Source: Hyphomicrobiales bacterium (GTDB taxonomy: Bacteria; Pseudomonadota; Alphaproteobacteria; Rhizobiales; Rhizobiaceae). From it: a stretch of 37,696 nucleotides of DNA. Made by a program: the position numbers and the translations under genes. Positions 15,562-28,891 of this stretch are shown here, piece after piece (the stretch's first letter is position 1; each line of letters begins with the position of its first letter). Below the pieces are notes generated by a model that was not told the DNA's origin, did not search any database, and saw only the letters and a program-made list of their open reading frames with translations. The stretch spans positions 1 through 37,696 of the forward strand of contig JAJFHV010000015.1 of NCBI GenBank assembly GCA_021775415.1, in the 5' to 3' direction.

Positions 15562-16407
15562 TTAGCCTTGAACAACGTTGAGGTTTTGTACGCCAAGCCC
15601 AGAAATGCCCAACTCCATTGTGTCACCCGGTTTCAGAAATACCGGCTCAGGCTTGATACCCATGCCAACGCCCGGCGGTGTTCCCGTTGCGATAATATCC
15701 CCCGGCATCAGGCTCATCAATTGAGACAGGTGCGAGATAATCTTTGCCACACTGAAACACATTGTAGCGGTGTTGCCGGTTTGCATGCGCTTGCCGTTAA
15801 TGTTGGTGTACAGATCGAGCGCTTGCGGGTCCGGCACATCATCACGTGTTACAAGCCATGGCCCGGTCGGACCGAAGGTGTCGCAGGATTTACCCTTGGT
15901 CCATTGGCCGGAAAGAGACTTCTGGAAATGCCGTTCGGAGACATCATTGACCACACAGTAACCCGCCACGTGATCCAGTGCTTTATCCTCGGACACATAT
16001 TTGGCGCGCGTACCAATAACGACGCCAAGCTCAACCTCCCAATCTGTCTTGGTTGATCCGCGTGGTATTTCAACCGTATCGTTCGGACCGATGACTGCCG
16101 ATGTAGCCTTTTGGAATAGCAGCGGGTATTCCGGCACTTTACTTCCAGACTCCGCAGCATGTTCGGTGTAATTGAGGCCAATACACAAAAATTTTCCGAT
16201 AGAGCCAACACAGGCGCCGATTCGAATATCATCCTCAACCAATGGAAGTGAAAGCGGATCTACGGATGCAATCGACTGAATGCCACCAGAAGCCAGAAAA
16301 TCAGGATTTATGTCTTCGACTAGGCCTGACAGATCGCGAATTTGCCCATTTTGATCCAAAATACCCGGTTTTTCCACGTTGATAGATCCGTAACGCAGTA
16401 ATTTCAT
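15562..16407 (-). CDS. Fumarylacetoacetate hydrolase (FAH) family protein
   Basis: This protein is 281 residues from the ATG at 16407, which has AAGGA upstream. The FAH core is clear: KFLCIGLNYTEHAAES, FQKATSAVIGPNDTVEIP, then the metal triad E124-x-E126 (DWEVELGVVIG) and D155 (VVNDVSER), spaced as E-x-E-x28-D. GDIIATGTPPGVGMG and KPGDTMELGISGLG close it. Members hydrolyse or isomerise 2-oxo acids in aromatic or sugar acid breakdown (often annotated ureidoglycolate lyase, 2,4-diketo-3-deoxy-fuconate hydrolase or acylpyruvase). Which reaction applies is not clear. It diverges from secE and converges with the acyltransferase gene. Confidence 0.92.
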   Translation of the reverse strand: MKLLRYGSINVEKPGILDQNGQIRDLSGLVEDINPDFLASGGIQSIASVDPLSLPLVEDDIRIGACVGSIGKFLCIGLNYTEHAAESGSKVPEYPLLFQKATSAVIGPNDTVEIPRGSTKTDWEVELGVVIGTRAKYVSEDKALDHVAGYCVVNDVSERHFQKSLSGQWTKGKSCDTFGPTGPWLVTRDDVPDPQALDLYTNINGKRMQTGNTATMCFSVAKIISHLSQLMSLMPGDIIATGTPPGVGMGIKPEPVFLKPGDTMELGISGLGVQNLNVVQG

Positions 16408-16730
16408 TGGTGGAATCCTTGTGTTCAGCGATGCGGCGATACAAGACAGCATTCCGAAGAAAACTCAAGCCTTGGATGCACGCTCACGCGATTGTTAGTG
16501 TGTTGCACCTGAATTGCCGCAAATCGCTGGTTTAAAAACTTATTCTGGCCTCTTGCGCTTTGTTTCAGGAGCCGTTAGATAAGGGTTCCGGACACAAATA
16601 GTGCGTAAGGTAGAGCAATCCGCCATGCGTGCTTGTTTTTGTGGTTTGCAGACGATTGAATGGTTTGCAATGGACGGTTTCACAACAAGGTCGATTATTC
16701 TGCAATCTGTTTGGTTTTAGGCGAAATTCC
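16408..16730. other. Divergent intergenic region between FAH gene and secE
   Basis: These 323 bases contain no convincing gene. A possible plus-strand promoter is TTGCGC (16553-16558), a 17-base spacer and TAGATA (16576-16581), which would drive secE-nusG with a leader of about 140 bases; the -10 is weak. No tRNA gene is present, although tRNA-Trp lies upstream of secE in many bacteria. Confidence 0.35.
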
Positions 16731-16925
16731 ATGGCTGCCAAAAGCAATCCGTTTACCTTTCTGCAACAGGTACGTTCGGAAGTGTCCAAGGTCACTTGGC
16801 CAAGTCGCCGGGAAACCGTGACCACTGCTATAATGGTATTCGTTATGGTGTTTTTAGCAGGATTGTTTTTCTTCCTTGTCGACCAGTTCCTTGGGTGGGG
16901 TGTTGGCCTGCTCTTGAATTTGTAG
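16731..16925 (+). CDS. secE: Preprotein translocase subunit SecE
   Basis: This 64-residue single-span SecE is a component of the SecYEG channel in the inner membrane. The short alphaproteobacterial form is evident: FTFLQQVRSEVSKVTWPSRRET forms the amphipathic helix with the invariant VTWPSR, followed by one transmembrane helix (TAIMVFVMVFLAGLFFFLVD). The start at 16731 is chosen because the frame upstream has no homology and AGGCG lies just before this ATG. It precedes nusG by 56 bp, the classic arrangement. Confidence 0.97.
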   Translation: MAAKSNPFTFLQQVRSEVSKVTWPSRRETVTTAIMVFVMVFLAGLFFFLVDQFLGWGVGLLLNL

Positions 16926-16981
16926 AATTGAATTTTTTGGTCTCCATATCCCAGGGACCTAAATAGACACGGCAAAATATT

Positions 16982-17512
16982 ATGGCGCATCGCTGGTACA
17001 TCGTTCATGCCTACTCGAATTTCGAGAAAAAGGTGGCGGATTCGATTGAAGAAAAAGTCAAACAAAAAGGGCTTGAGCACCTTTTTGAGGCAATCTTGGT
17101 ACCGACTGAAAAAGTCGTTGAGGTTCGCCGTGGTCGTAAGGTGGATGCGGAACGCAAATTCTTCCCCGGTTATGTCCTGGTCAAGATGGAAATGACCGAT
17201 GAAGCTTTCCACCTGATCAAGAATACACCAAAAGTTACCGGCTTCCTGGGTTCTGATCATCGCCCACAGCCAATCTCTGATAAGGAAGCCGAGCGTATCC
17301 TGAACCAGGTTCAAGAAGGTGTCGAGCGGCCCAAGCCTTCCGTTATGTTCGATATTGGCGAGAGCATCCGTGTATCAGATGGTCCGTTCGCATCCTTCAA
17401 TGGCATTGTCCAGGAAGTGGACGAGGAGCGCGCGCGGCTAAAAGTTGAAGTTTCAATCTTCGGTCGGGCAACCCCGGTCGATCTTGAATACGGACAGGTT
17501 GAGAAGCAGTAG
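16982..17512 (+). CDS. nusG: Transcription termination/antitermination factor NusG
   Basis: This 176-residue factor binds RNA polymerase and links it to Rho or to ribosomal S10. The N-terminal NGN domain begins with RWYIVHAYSNFEKKVADSIE and contains the KFFPGYVLVKMEM strand. The KOW domain is FDIGESIRVSDGPFASFNGIVQEVD with RLKVEVSIFGRATPVDLEYGQVEK at the end. Length is typical of alphaproteobacteria. It is cotranscribed with secE and lies 117 bp before rplK. Confidence 0.98.
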   Translation: MAHRWYIVHAYSNFEKKVADSIEEKVKQKGLEHLFEAILVPTEKVVEVRRGRKVDAERKFFPGYVLVKMEMTDEAFHLIKNTPKVTGFLGSDHRPQPISDKEAERILNQVQEGVERPKPSVMFDIGESIRVSDGPFASFNGIVQEVDEERARLKVEVSIFGRATPVDLEYGQVEKQ

Positions 17513-17629
17513 TTTTAATCCCGTGTGGGAGGGGAGGTGGACTGGCCGGTCCATTAAAACCGCACCACGCAATCTGCAACCGCGAAGCCGGAATGACGCT
17601 TCGCAAACATGAAAAAGGCAGAATAGCTT
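17513..17629 (+). promoter_or_regulatory. rplK leader with hairpin (candidate L1 control region)
   Basis: Between nusG and rplK there is a perfect 7-bp stem, GCGAAGC at 17582-17588 with GCTTCGC at 17598-17604, just before the rplK ribosome binding site. A 16-base near-palindrome (TGGACTGGCCGGTCCA) lies upstream in the same gap. In E. coli the L11-L1 operon is autoregulated by L1 binding near the rplK start. This structure is a candidate for that role, but the L1 motif itself was not verified. Confidence 0.35.
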
Positions 17630-18058
17630 ATGGCCAAGAAAATTGATGGATACCTGAAACTTCAGGTTCCCGCAGGCAACGCCTCACCATCGCCGCCCAT
17701 CGGGCCGGCTTTGGGGCAGCGTGGCCTGAACATTATGGAATTTTGCAAGGCGTTTAATGCGAAAACCCAGGAAATGGAGAAAAACTCTCCGGTACCTGTG
17801 GTTATTACCATTTTTGCAGACAAGTCCTTCACATTCGAAATGAAGCAGCCGCCAATGTCTTACTTCATCAAGAAAGCAGCTGGACTGGACAAGGGTTCAA
17901 AAGAACCTGGCAGAGATGTGGTTGCCAAACTTTCGCGCTCGCAGATCAAGGACATCGCCGAGAAAAAGATGGTTGATCTCAATGCAACTGATATCGATGC
18001 CGCCATGCGGATTGTTGAAGGTTCCATCCGCTCGATGGGCATGGAAGTGGAGGGCTGA
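17630..18058 (+). CDS. rplK: 50S ribosomal protein L11
   Basis: This 142-residue protein of the GTPase-associated centre has the typical start [40 protein letters not shown], whose Pro-rich region contacts thiostrepton-type ligands. The C-terminal RNA-binding part is [39 protein letters not shown]. It lies 2 bp before rplA; the rplA ribosome binding site GGAGG is inside the end of rplK, so the two are coupled. Confidence 0.99.
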   Translation: MAKKIDGYLKLQVPAGNASPSPPIGPALGQRGLNIMEFCKAFNAKTQEMEKNSPVPVVITIFADKSFTFEMKQPPMSYFIKKAAGLDKGSKEPGRDVVAKLSRSQIKDIAEKKMVDLNATDIDAAMRIVEGSIRSMGMEVEG

Positions 18059-18060
18059 AC

Positions 18061-18753
18061 ATGGCTGCTGGAAAACGTATTAAGAACGGTCGTGAGGGAA
18101 TTGATCGCAAGGCGCTATATGCACTGAGCGATGCTGTTTCCATGGTCAAGGAACGCTCCTCTGCCAAATTCGACGAGACAATCGAAGTTGCAATGAATTT
18201 GGGTGTTGACCCGCGTCATTCAGATCAGATGGTTCGCGGTGTTATCAATTTGCCGAATGGTACAGGTCGTACTGTTCGGGTTGCGGTGTTTGCCCGTGAT
18301 GACAAGGCGGAAGAGGCCAAGAAGGCTGGTGCTGATATTGTTGGTGCCGAAGACCTGATGGAAACCGTGCAGGGTGGCAAGATCGAATTTGATCGCTGCA
18401 TCGCCACGCCGGACATGATGCCTCTGGTCGGTCGCCTTGGTAAGGTTCTTGGACCACGCAATTTAATGCCTAACCCCAAGACTGGAACGGTGACTGCTGA
18501 TGTGGCGGACGCTGTGAAGGCAGCAAAAGGTGGTTCGGTTGAGTTTCGTGCTGAAAAGGCCGGCATTATACATGCAGGCGTTGGCAAGGCTTCGTTCGAC
18601 GCCAAGGCGCTTGAGGAAAACATCCGGGCATTTGCTGATGCGGTCAACAAGGCCAAACCGGCAGGCGCCAAGGGTACCTTTGTCAAGCGTGTAGCAATTT
18701 CATCCACCATGGGTCCGGGCGTGAAAATCGATCCGACCACAATGGCTGGATAA
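18061..18753 (+). CDS. rplA: 50S ribosomal protein L1
   Basis: This 230-residue protein of the L1 stalk also acts as the translational repressor of its own operon in E. coli. Typical stretches are [64 protein letters not shown] and the end [21 protein letters not shown]. It is followed by three hairpins and a 416-bp leader before rplJ. Confidence 0.99.
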   Translation: MAAGKRIKNGREGIDRKALYALSDAVSMVKERSSAKFDETIEVAMNLGVDPRHSDQMVRGVINLPNGTGRTVRVAVFARDDKAEEAKKAGADIVGAEDLMETVQGGKIEFDRCIATPDMMPLVGRLGKVLGPRNLMPNPKTGTVTADVADAVKAAKGGSVEFRAEKAGIIHAGVGKASFDAKALEENIRAFADAVNKAKPAGAKGTFVKRVAISSTMGPGVKIDPTTMAG

Positions 18754-19169
18754 TATTTAACTGCAATTCGCACCTCACGGTGCGGATTGTTCAACAAGAA
18801 TTCCGGCGGTTCGCCGCCGGATTTTCAGAAAGAGCCCCTCGGGGTGATTTTTGAAATACCTGTCCGAGACTGCAGGCGGTTAGCCTTAATCGCGTGTCTG
18901 ACGGTTCAAATGTGAATGCATATGAATTGGTCAAACATTGCACCTGCAATAGACGGGAGTGAGACCAGATTTTAATGGGGAATTCCCCAGTAAGAATTCG
19001 GTTCGAACTCGCAAGCCTTGTCGGTGTGCTTTTGCACCGAGCCAAGGGGACAGGACCTCGAAGCGCCGACTGGCGCTACCGTTCTGTTCTGTACAGGTCG
19101 GTAGTAAAGGTCGGCAAAGGCAACCGGAGATCCGCATGAAGTTTGCGGTGATCTAAATGGAGAGAGACT
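18754..19169 (+). promoter_or_regulatory. rplJ-rplL leader (candidate L10 autoregulatory leader)
   Basis: This 416-base gap before rplJ holds no gene but is richly structured. A long stem pairs CCTTG (19016-19020) plus TCGGTG (19021-19026) with CACCGA (19035-19040) plus CAAGG (19043-19047), with a GC bulge that could shape a kinked helix. A second hairpin pairs AGATCCGCA (19128-19136) with TGCG...GATCT (19144-19154) directly before the GGAGAGAG ribosome binding site, where it could control rplJ translation. In E. coli the L10-L7/L12 complex binds a kink-turn in this leader; the same role here is inferred. Confidence 0.5.
18769..18826 (+). terminator. Tandem hairpins after rplA, second one terminator-like
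   Basis: CGCACC/GGTGCG (18769-18784) is followed by a perfect stem CCGGCGG-TTCG-CCGCCGG (18803-18820), extended by one T-A pair and followed by ATTTTC. The UUCG loop makes it very stable. The U-run is short, so this may terminate part of the rplKA transcripts or protect their ends. A third small stem (CCCC/GGGG near 18835) follows. Confidence 0.5.
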
Positions 19170-19688
19170 GTGGAAAGAGCGGAAAAACGTGAGTTTGTAG
19201 CGTCCATGAACGATGTGTTTTCGAACGCAGGCGCAGTGGTTGTTGCACACTATACCGGTCTTACCGTTTCCGACATGAGCGCATTGCGTTCACAAATGAA
19301 GGAAGCGGGCGGAACCGTAAAAGTCGCGAAAAACCGTCTTGCCAAACTTGCTCTAGAAGGCACGGATGCAGCGCACATTTCAGATTTGTTTCAAGGTCAG
19401 ACCCTTGTTGCATACTCTGAAGACCCTGTGACTGCACCCAAGGTATCTGTCGAATTTTCCAAGAAGAACGAAAAACTCGTAATTCTTGGTGGCGCGATGG
19501 GTACTTCCAACCTCGATGTGAACGGTGTGAAGGCCTTGGCCAGCTTGCCGTCACTTGATGAACTGCGCGGTAAGATTGTCGGCCTACTCAATGCGCCGGC
19601 GACTCGTGTCGCAACAGTTATCAACGCACCTGCCAGTCAGCTGGCGCGTGTTGTCGGGGCCTATGCCCAAAAGAGTGAGGCAGCGTAA
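19170..19688 (+). CDS. rplJ: 50S ribosomal protein L10
   Basis: This 172-residue base of the L7/L12 stalk starts with GTG, as is usual in rhizobia, with a GGAGAGAG ribosome binding site. The sequence [40 protein letters not shown] is the N-terminal rRNA-binding part. The C-terminal helix, ending [23 protein letters not shown], binds L7/L12 dimers. It is followed by rplL after 52 bp. Confidence 0.98.
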   Translation: MERAEKREFVASMNDVFSNAGAVVVAHYTGLTVSDMSALRSQMKEAGGTVKVAKNRLAKLALEGTDAAHISDLFQGQTLVAYSEDPVTAPKVSVEFSKKNEKLVILGGAMGTSNLDVNGVKALASLPSLDELRGKIVGLLNAPATRVATVINAPASQLARVVGAYAQKSEAA

Positions 19689-19740
19689 AGCGGTCTATCG
19701 CATCTTTCGAAGTTTGAACTGAAAGTTAAGGAATAAGAAT

Positions 19741-20115
19741 ATGACTGATCTAGCAAAGATCGTGGACGATTTGTCCAAACTGAGCGTGATGGAAGCTGCT
19801 GAGCTTTCTAAAATGCTTGAAGAAACATGGGGCGTTTCAGCCGCTGCACCTGTTGCTGTTGCAGCAGCCGGTGGTGGTGGAGATGCTGCGCCAGTTGAAG
19901 AAAAGGATGAATTTGATGTCATTCTTGCTGAAGCAGGTGCCCAGAAAATCAACGTCATCAAGGAAGTTCGCGGCATCACAGGTCTTGGCCTGAAAGAAGC
20001 CAAGGACCTTGTTGAAGGCGCTCCAAAGGCGGTCAAGGAAGGTGCTTCCAAGGCCGAAGCTGAGGAAATCAAAGGTAAGCTTGAAGCAGCCGGTGCAAAG
20101 GTTGAACTCAAGTAA
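19741..20115 (+). CDS. rplL: 50S ribosomal protein L7/L12
   Basis: This 124-residue stalk protein recruits translation factors. The N-terminal dimerisation helices ([31 protein letters not shown]) are joined by an Ala/Gly-rich hinge to the conserved C-terminal domain [47 protein letters not shown] precedes the start. An intrinsic hairpin follows at 20170-20187 before rpoB. Confidence 0.99.
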   Translation: MTDLAKIVDDLSKLSVMEAAELSKMLEETWGVSAAAPVAVAAAGGGGDAAPVEEKDEFDVILAEAGAQKINVIKEVRGITGLGLKEAKDLVEGAPKAVKEGASKAEAEEIKGKLEAAGAKVELK

Positions 20116-20169
20116 GGCAGTAATTTCTGCTGGTGGCTGAATTCGTTCAGTTGCCGCAAAAAAATATGG

Positions 20170-20190
20170 CCCCGGATCCGTCCGGGGTCT
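20170..20190 (+). terminator. Attenuator-like terminator between rplL and rpoB
   Basis: CCCCGGA (20170-20176) and TCCGGGG (20181-20187) form a perfect 7-bp stem around TCCG, followed by TCTTT. In E. coli a partial terminator between rplL and rpoB lowers polymerase subunit output relative to ribosomal proteins, and the same use is inferred here. The short U-tract fits partial read-through. Confidence 0.6.
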
Positions 20191-20364
20191 TTAGAGTTTA
20201 GCAAGGCCGGCAGCATTGGTCTTTTGGGCAGTAACAAAACCGTTCGCCCGCGGTTTGAAGCGCAATGACAGTTCGAAACCGGACCTGTGTCTCGAAGGCC
20301 GATAGGATGGGCCATCAAGTGACTGGTTTGGCGAAAGCTGCGGATTTTTACTCGAGGAGCAATA

Positions 20365-24516
<4,152 letters not shown>

Positions 24517-24522
24517 TAGTGA

Positions 24523-24547
24523 GCGAAGGCGCCAACCGTGCCTTCGC
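24523..24547 (+). other. Hairpin in the rpoB-rpoC spacer
   Basis: GCGAAGGC (24523-24530) and GCCTTCGC (24540-24547) make a perfect 8-bp stem 7 bases after the rpoB stop. It has no U-run, so it is more likely an RNA-processing or stability element than a terminator. The spacer is otherwise 134 bp with a good AAGGAGA site before rpoC. Confidence 0.55.
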
Positions 24548-24650
24548 ATTACCAGTTGCGTGAGCGAGACAAGAAATTTTGGCTCTTATTGTTCAGATGA
24601 ACAAGCCCCAGAGCCGCAGAAAGGGTTAAGCCCCGAAGGAGACGAGTACC

Positions 24651-27600
24651 ATGAACCAGGAGGTCATGAATCTCTTCAATAATCCAGCCCAGTCGCAAAA
24701 CTTCGATTCCATTCGGATTTCGATAGCAGCGCCTGAGAAAATCCTGTCCTGGTCGTTCGGCGAAATCAAAAAGCCGGAGACCATCAACTACCGGACATTC
24801 AAACCGGAACGTGACGGATTGTTCTGTGCTCGAATCTTTGGCCCGATCAAGGATTACGAATGCCTGTGCGGTAAATACAAGCGGATGAAATACAAGGGTA
24901 TTATCTGCGAAAAATGCGGCGTGGAAGTAACACTTTCACGGGTCCGTCGTGAGCGCATGGGTCATATTGATCTGGCAGCTCCCGTTGCTCATATCTGGTT
25001 CCTGAAATCCCTGCCATCGCGCATCGGATTGCTGCTTGATATGACGCTCAAGGATCTTGAGCGTATTTTGTACTTCGAAAATTTTGTAGTGACAGAGCCC
25101 GGTCTGACACCTTTGACCGAGTATCAGCTTCTGTCTGAAGAAGAATACATGAATGCAGTCGACGAGTTCGGTGAAGATTCCTTCACCGCGATGATCGGCG
25201 CTGAAGCCATTCACGATATTCTGGCGGCCATGGACCTTGATAAAGCGGCTGGCCAGTTGCGTACGGATTTGGCTGAAACCTCATCGGAGCTCAAATCCAA
25301 GAAACTCTCCAAGCGCTTGAAAGTGGTTGAAGCATTCATCGAGTCCGGCAACCGTCCAGAGTGGATGATCTTGAAAACCATTCCGGTCATACCACCGGAC
25401 CTGCGTCCGTTGGTTCCGCTGGATGGCGGTCGTTTTGCGACTTCAGACCTCAACGACCTTTACCGCCGGGTGATCAACCGCAACAATCGACTTCGTCGTT
25501 TGATGGAGTTGCGTGCGCCTGACATCATTATCCGCAACGAAAAGCGGATGCTGCAGGAGTCTGTGGATGCGTTGTTCGACAATGGCCGTCGTGGCCGCAC
25601 AATCACCGGTGCAAACAAGCGTCCGTTGAAATCACTGTCAGACATGCTCAAGGGCAAGCAGGGCCGTTTCCGTCAGAACTTGCTCGGAAAACGCGTCGAT
25701 TATTCCGGTCGTTCGGTCATTGTGACAGGCCCGGAATTGATGCTTCACCAATGTGGCTTGCCGAAGAAAATGGCTCTGGAATTGTTCAAGCCGTTCATCT
25801 ATTCGCGACTTGATGCAAAGGGGTATTCCTCAACCGTCAAACAGGCGAAAAAGCTGGTTGAAAAAGAAAAGCCGGAAGTTTGGGATATCCTCGATGAGGT
25901 TATCCGTGAGCATCCGGTTCTCTTGAACCGCGCTCCGACGCTTCACCGTCTTGGTATTCAGGCGTTCGAACCGGTGCTGATTGAAGGTAAGGCTATCCAG
26001 CTCCATCCTTTGGTTTGCGCTGCATTTAATGCTGACTTTGACGGCGACCAAATGGCGGTACACGTACCCCTGTCGCTTGAAGCCCAGCTTGAAGCCCGCG
26101 TGTTGATGATGTCCACCAACAACATTTTGCACCCGGCGAATGGCCAACCGATCATCGTTCCCTCACAGGACATGGTTTTGGGATTGTATTATTTGTCTAT
26201 CGTGGCTGAGAACGAGCCGGGTGAAGGCATGGCATTCTCCGACATGGGTGAACTGCGCCATGCGATTGATAACGGCATTGTAACACTTCATACCAAAATT
26301 CGCGGCCGCTTCACGGCCATGGAAGAGGATGAAAAACTTGTTTCGGCTGTGTATGAAACTACTCCGGGCCGCATGATCCTTGGTGAGCTTTTGCCGAAAC
26401 ACCCGAAGATCGGGTTCGAAATCTGCAACACCGAGATGACCAAGAAAAACATCTCCAAGATGATTGATACGGTCTATCGCCATTCCGGGCAAAAAGAGAC
26501 GGTTATCTTCTGTGACCAGATTATGCAGCTTGGCTTCGGTCATGCCTGCCGTGCCGGTATTTCATTCGGCAAGGACGACATGGTTATTCCGGAAACCAAG
26601 GCTGATCTCGTAAAACAGACTCAGGCGCTAACCAAAGAATACGAGCAACAATACAATGATGGTCTGATCACCCAGGGTGAAAAGTACAACAAGGTTGTTG
26701 ATGCCTGGGCAAAGTGCGGAGACAAGGTTGCCGACGAAATGATGGCCCGTATTAAGGCCGTCAAGTTTGACGAGGAAACCAAGCGCCAGTTGCCGATGAA
26801 CTCAATTCACATGATGAGCCATTCGGGAGCACGTGGTTCTCCAACCCAGATGAAGCAGCTTGCAGGTATGCGTGGTCTTATGGCCAAGCCATCCGGCGAG
26901 ATCATTGAAAGCCCGATCATCTCGAACTTTAAAGAAGGCCTGACTGTTCTTGAGTACTTCAACTCAACCCACGGTGCACGTAAAGGTCTTGCAGATACGG
27001 CGCTTAAAACAGCGAACTCTGGTTATCTGACCCGTCGTCTTGTTGATGTTGCTCAGGATTGCATCGTCAATGAAGAAGACTGTGGTTCGGAAAATGGCCT
27101 CACCATGCAGGCTGTCGTGGACGCCGGCCAGGTGGTGGCAACGCTTGGCATGCGTATTCTTGGTCGCACAACAGCAGAAAAAGTTGTGCACCCTGAAACC
27201 GGTGACAAGATTGTTGGTCAAAACCACCTGATCACTGAGCCCGATGTGGACGCAATCGAGGGAGCCGGTGTCAAAACCATTTTGATCCGTTCAGCACTTA
27301 CCTGTGAAACTCAAAACGGTATCTGTGGCGCCTGTTATGGTCGTGACCTTGCACGCGGAACCCCAGTCAACATGGGTGAAGCGGTTGGAGTTATTGCCGC
27401 GCAGTCGATTGGTGAGCCGGGTACCCAGCTTACCATGCGTACCTTCCACATTGGTGGTACAGCACAGGTGGTGGATAGCTCGTTCCTTGAGGCTTCCTAC
27501 GAAGGCACCGTCAAGATCCGCAACAGGAATGTTGCCAAGGATTCCGATGGTCGCAACATCGTTATGGGCCGCAACATGGCCGTGATCATTGAGGATGAAA

Positions 27601-28865
27601 AAGGCGTCGAACGTGCTTCGCACCGCATCAACTACGGTTCCAGACTGTTGGTGGATGAGGGCGATACGATTAAGCAAAGCCAGCGTATGGCAGAATGGGA
27701 CCCTTATACACGTCCCATGATGTCGGAAGTTGGCGGCACGGTTGAGTTTGAAGATGTGGTGGATGGACTGTCTGTGCAGGAGTCTGCGGATGAATCAACC
27801 GGTATCACAAAGCGTGTAGTTGTGGATTGGCGTGCCAATCCGCGCGGCGCGGATCTCAAGCCGGCAATCGTCATCAAGGACAAGAAGGGTGAAATCGCTA
27901 AACAAAAACGTGGTGGTGAAGCCCGTATCCAGCTTTCTGTGGATGCGATCCTCTCGGTTGAGCCCGGTCAGGAAATTGCGGCAGGTGACGTACTTGCGCG
28001 TATCCCGACTGAAAGTGCAAAAACCAAGGACATCACCGGTGGTTTGCCGCGAGTGGCTGAATTGTTCGAAGCACGCAAGCCGAAGGATCATGCGGTAATT
28101 GCCGAGATCGACGGAATTATCCGCTTCGGTCGCGACTACAAAAACAAACGCCGCATTGCGATTGAGCCAATCGACTCAACAGTAGAACAGGTCGAATATC
28201 TCATTCCGAAAGGCAAGCCATTCCATTTGCAGGATGGCGACCCGATCGAAAAGGGCGACTATATCCTCGACGGAAATCCTGCTCCGCATGATATCCTGGC
28301 CATCCGTGGTGTTGAGGCTTTGGCCAACTATCTCGTTAACGAGATCCAGGAGGTCTATCGCTTGCAGGGTGTGGTAATCAACGACAAGCATATCGAGGTG
28401 ATTGTTCGCCAGATGTTGCAGAAGGTCGAGATCACCGATCCAGGCGAAACTGGCCTAATCGAAGGCGAACAGATGGATCGCATCGAGATGGATATCTTGA
28501 ACGAGCGGATGGCAGATGAAGGCAAAAAGCCGGCTTCTGGTAATCCGGTTCTGCTGGGTATCACCAAGGCAAGCCTGCAAACCCGTTCATTCATCTCGGC
28601 TGCTTCCTTCCAGGAAACAACCCGGGTGCTGACCGAAGCTTCCGTTGCCGGCAAGTCCGACACGCTCGAAGGCTTGAAAGAGAACGTGATTGTGGGTCGT
28701 CTTATCCCGGCTGGTACCGGCGGTGTGATGTCGAAAATCCGTCACCTTGCCAACAGCCGCGACGATCTCATTGTTGATGAGAAACGTAAACTTGCAGACG
28801 CGCAGGCAGCACTTACAGACATGAGTTCTGAAGGCGAGGAAGCCGCTCCGGAACCTGCTGAGTAG
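24651..28865 (+). CDS. rpoC: DNA-directed RNA polymerase subunit beta'
   Basis: This 1404-residue subunit carries the catalytic Mg site [12 protein letters not shown], with Asp462, Asp464 and Asp466. The N-terminal zinc-binding site uses C71, C73, C86 and C89 ([20 protein letters not shown]). The second zinc cluster includes [16 protein letters not shown]. The rudder/lid region ([20 protein letters not shown]), bridge-helix region ([25 protein letters not shown]) and trigger loop ([25 protein letters not shown]) are intact. AAGGAGA precedes the start. Transcription ends at the bidirectional terminator at 28896. Confidence 0.99.
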   Translation: MNQEVMNLFNNPAQSQNFDSIRISIAAPEKILSWSFGEIKKPETINYRTFKPERDGLFCARIFGPIKDYECLCGKYKRMKYKGIICEKCGVEVTLSRVRRERMGHIDLAAPVAHIWFLKSLPSRIGLLLDMTLKDLERILYFENFVVTEPGLTPLTEYQLLSEEEYMNAVDEFGEDSFTAMIGAEAIHDILAAMDLDKAAGQLRTDLAETSSELKSKKLSKRLKVVEAFIESGNRPEWMILKTIPVIPPDLRPLVPLDGGRFATSDLNDLYRRVINRNNRLRRLMELRAPDIIIRNEKRMLQESVDALFDNGRRGRTITGANKRPLKSLSDMLKGKQGRFRQNLLGKRVDYSGRSVIVTGPELMLHQCGLPKKMALELFKPFIYSRLDAKGYSSTVKQAKKLVEKEKPEVWDILDEVIREHPVLLNRAPTLHRLGIQAFEPVLIEGKAIQLHPLVCAAFNADFDGDQMAVHVPLSLEAQLEARVLMMSTNNILHPANGQPIIVPSQDMVLGLYYLSIVAENEPGEGMAFSDMGELRHAIDNGIVTLHTKIRGRFTAMEEDEKLVSAVYETTPGRMILGELLPKHPKIGFEICNTEMTKKNISKMIDTVYRHSGQKETVIFCDQIMQLGFGHACRAGISFGKDDMVIPETKADLVKQTQALTKEYEQQYNDGLITQGEKYNKVVDAWAKCGDKVADEMMARIKAVKFDEETKRQLPMNSIHMMSHSGARGSPTQMKQLAGMRGLMAKPSGEIIESPIISNFKEGLTVLEYFNSTHGARKGLADTALKTANSGYLTRRLVDVAQDCIVNEEDCGSENGLTMQAVVDAGQVVATLGMRILGRTTAEKVVHPETGDKIVGQNHLITEPDVDAIEGAGVKTILIRSALTCETQNGICGACYGRDLARGTPVNMGEAVGVIAAQSIGEPGTQLTMRTFHIGGTAQVVDSSFLEASYEGTVKIRNRNVAKDSDGRNIVMGRNMAVIIEDEKGVERASHRINYGSRLLVDEGDTIKQSQRMAEWDPYTRPMMSEVGGTVEFEDVVDGLSVQESADESTGITKRVVVDWRANPRGADLKPAIVIKDKKGEIAKQKRGGEARIQLSVDAILSVEPGQEIAAGDVLARIPTESAKTKDITGGLPRVAELFEARKPKDHAVIAEIDGIIRFGRDYKNKRRIAIEPIDSTVEQVEYLIPKGKPFHLQDGDPIEKGDYILDGNPAPHDILAIRGVEALANYLVNEIQEVYRLQGVVINDKHIEVIVRQMLQKVEITDPGETGLIEGEQMDRIEMDILNERMADEGKKPASGNPVLLGITKASLQTRSFISAASFQETTRVLTEASVAGKSDTLEGLKENVIVGRLIPAGTGGVMSKIRHLANSRDDLIVDEKRKLADAQAALTDMSSEGEEAAPEPAE

Positions 28866-28891
28866 GGTAGGGTTCCAGCTAGAAAAATTTA

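Noticed and set aside
15874-16238. Frames within the FAH gene on either strand
   Set aside because: They are shadows of a well-supported enzyme whose metal ligands are intact.
16590-16660. tRNA-like stretch upstream of secE (GGTAGAGCAATCCG)
   Set aside because: It resembles a D-arm but has no acceptor stem, anticodon arm or TTCGA T-loop at the right distances, so no tRNA-Trp is called.
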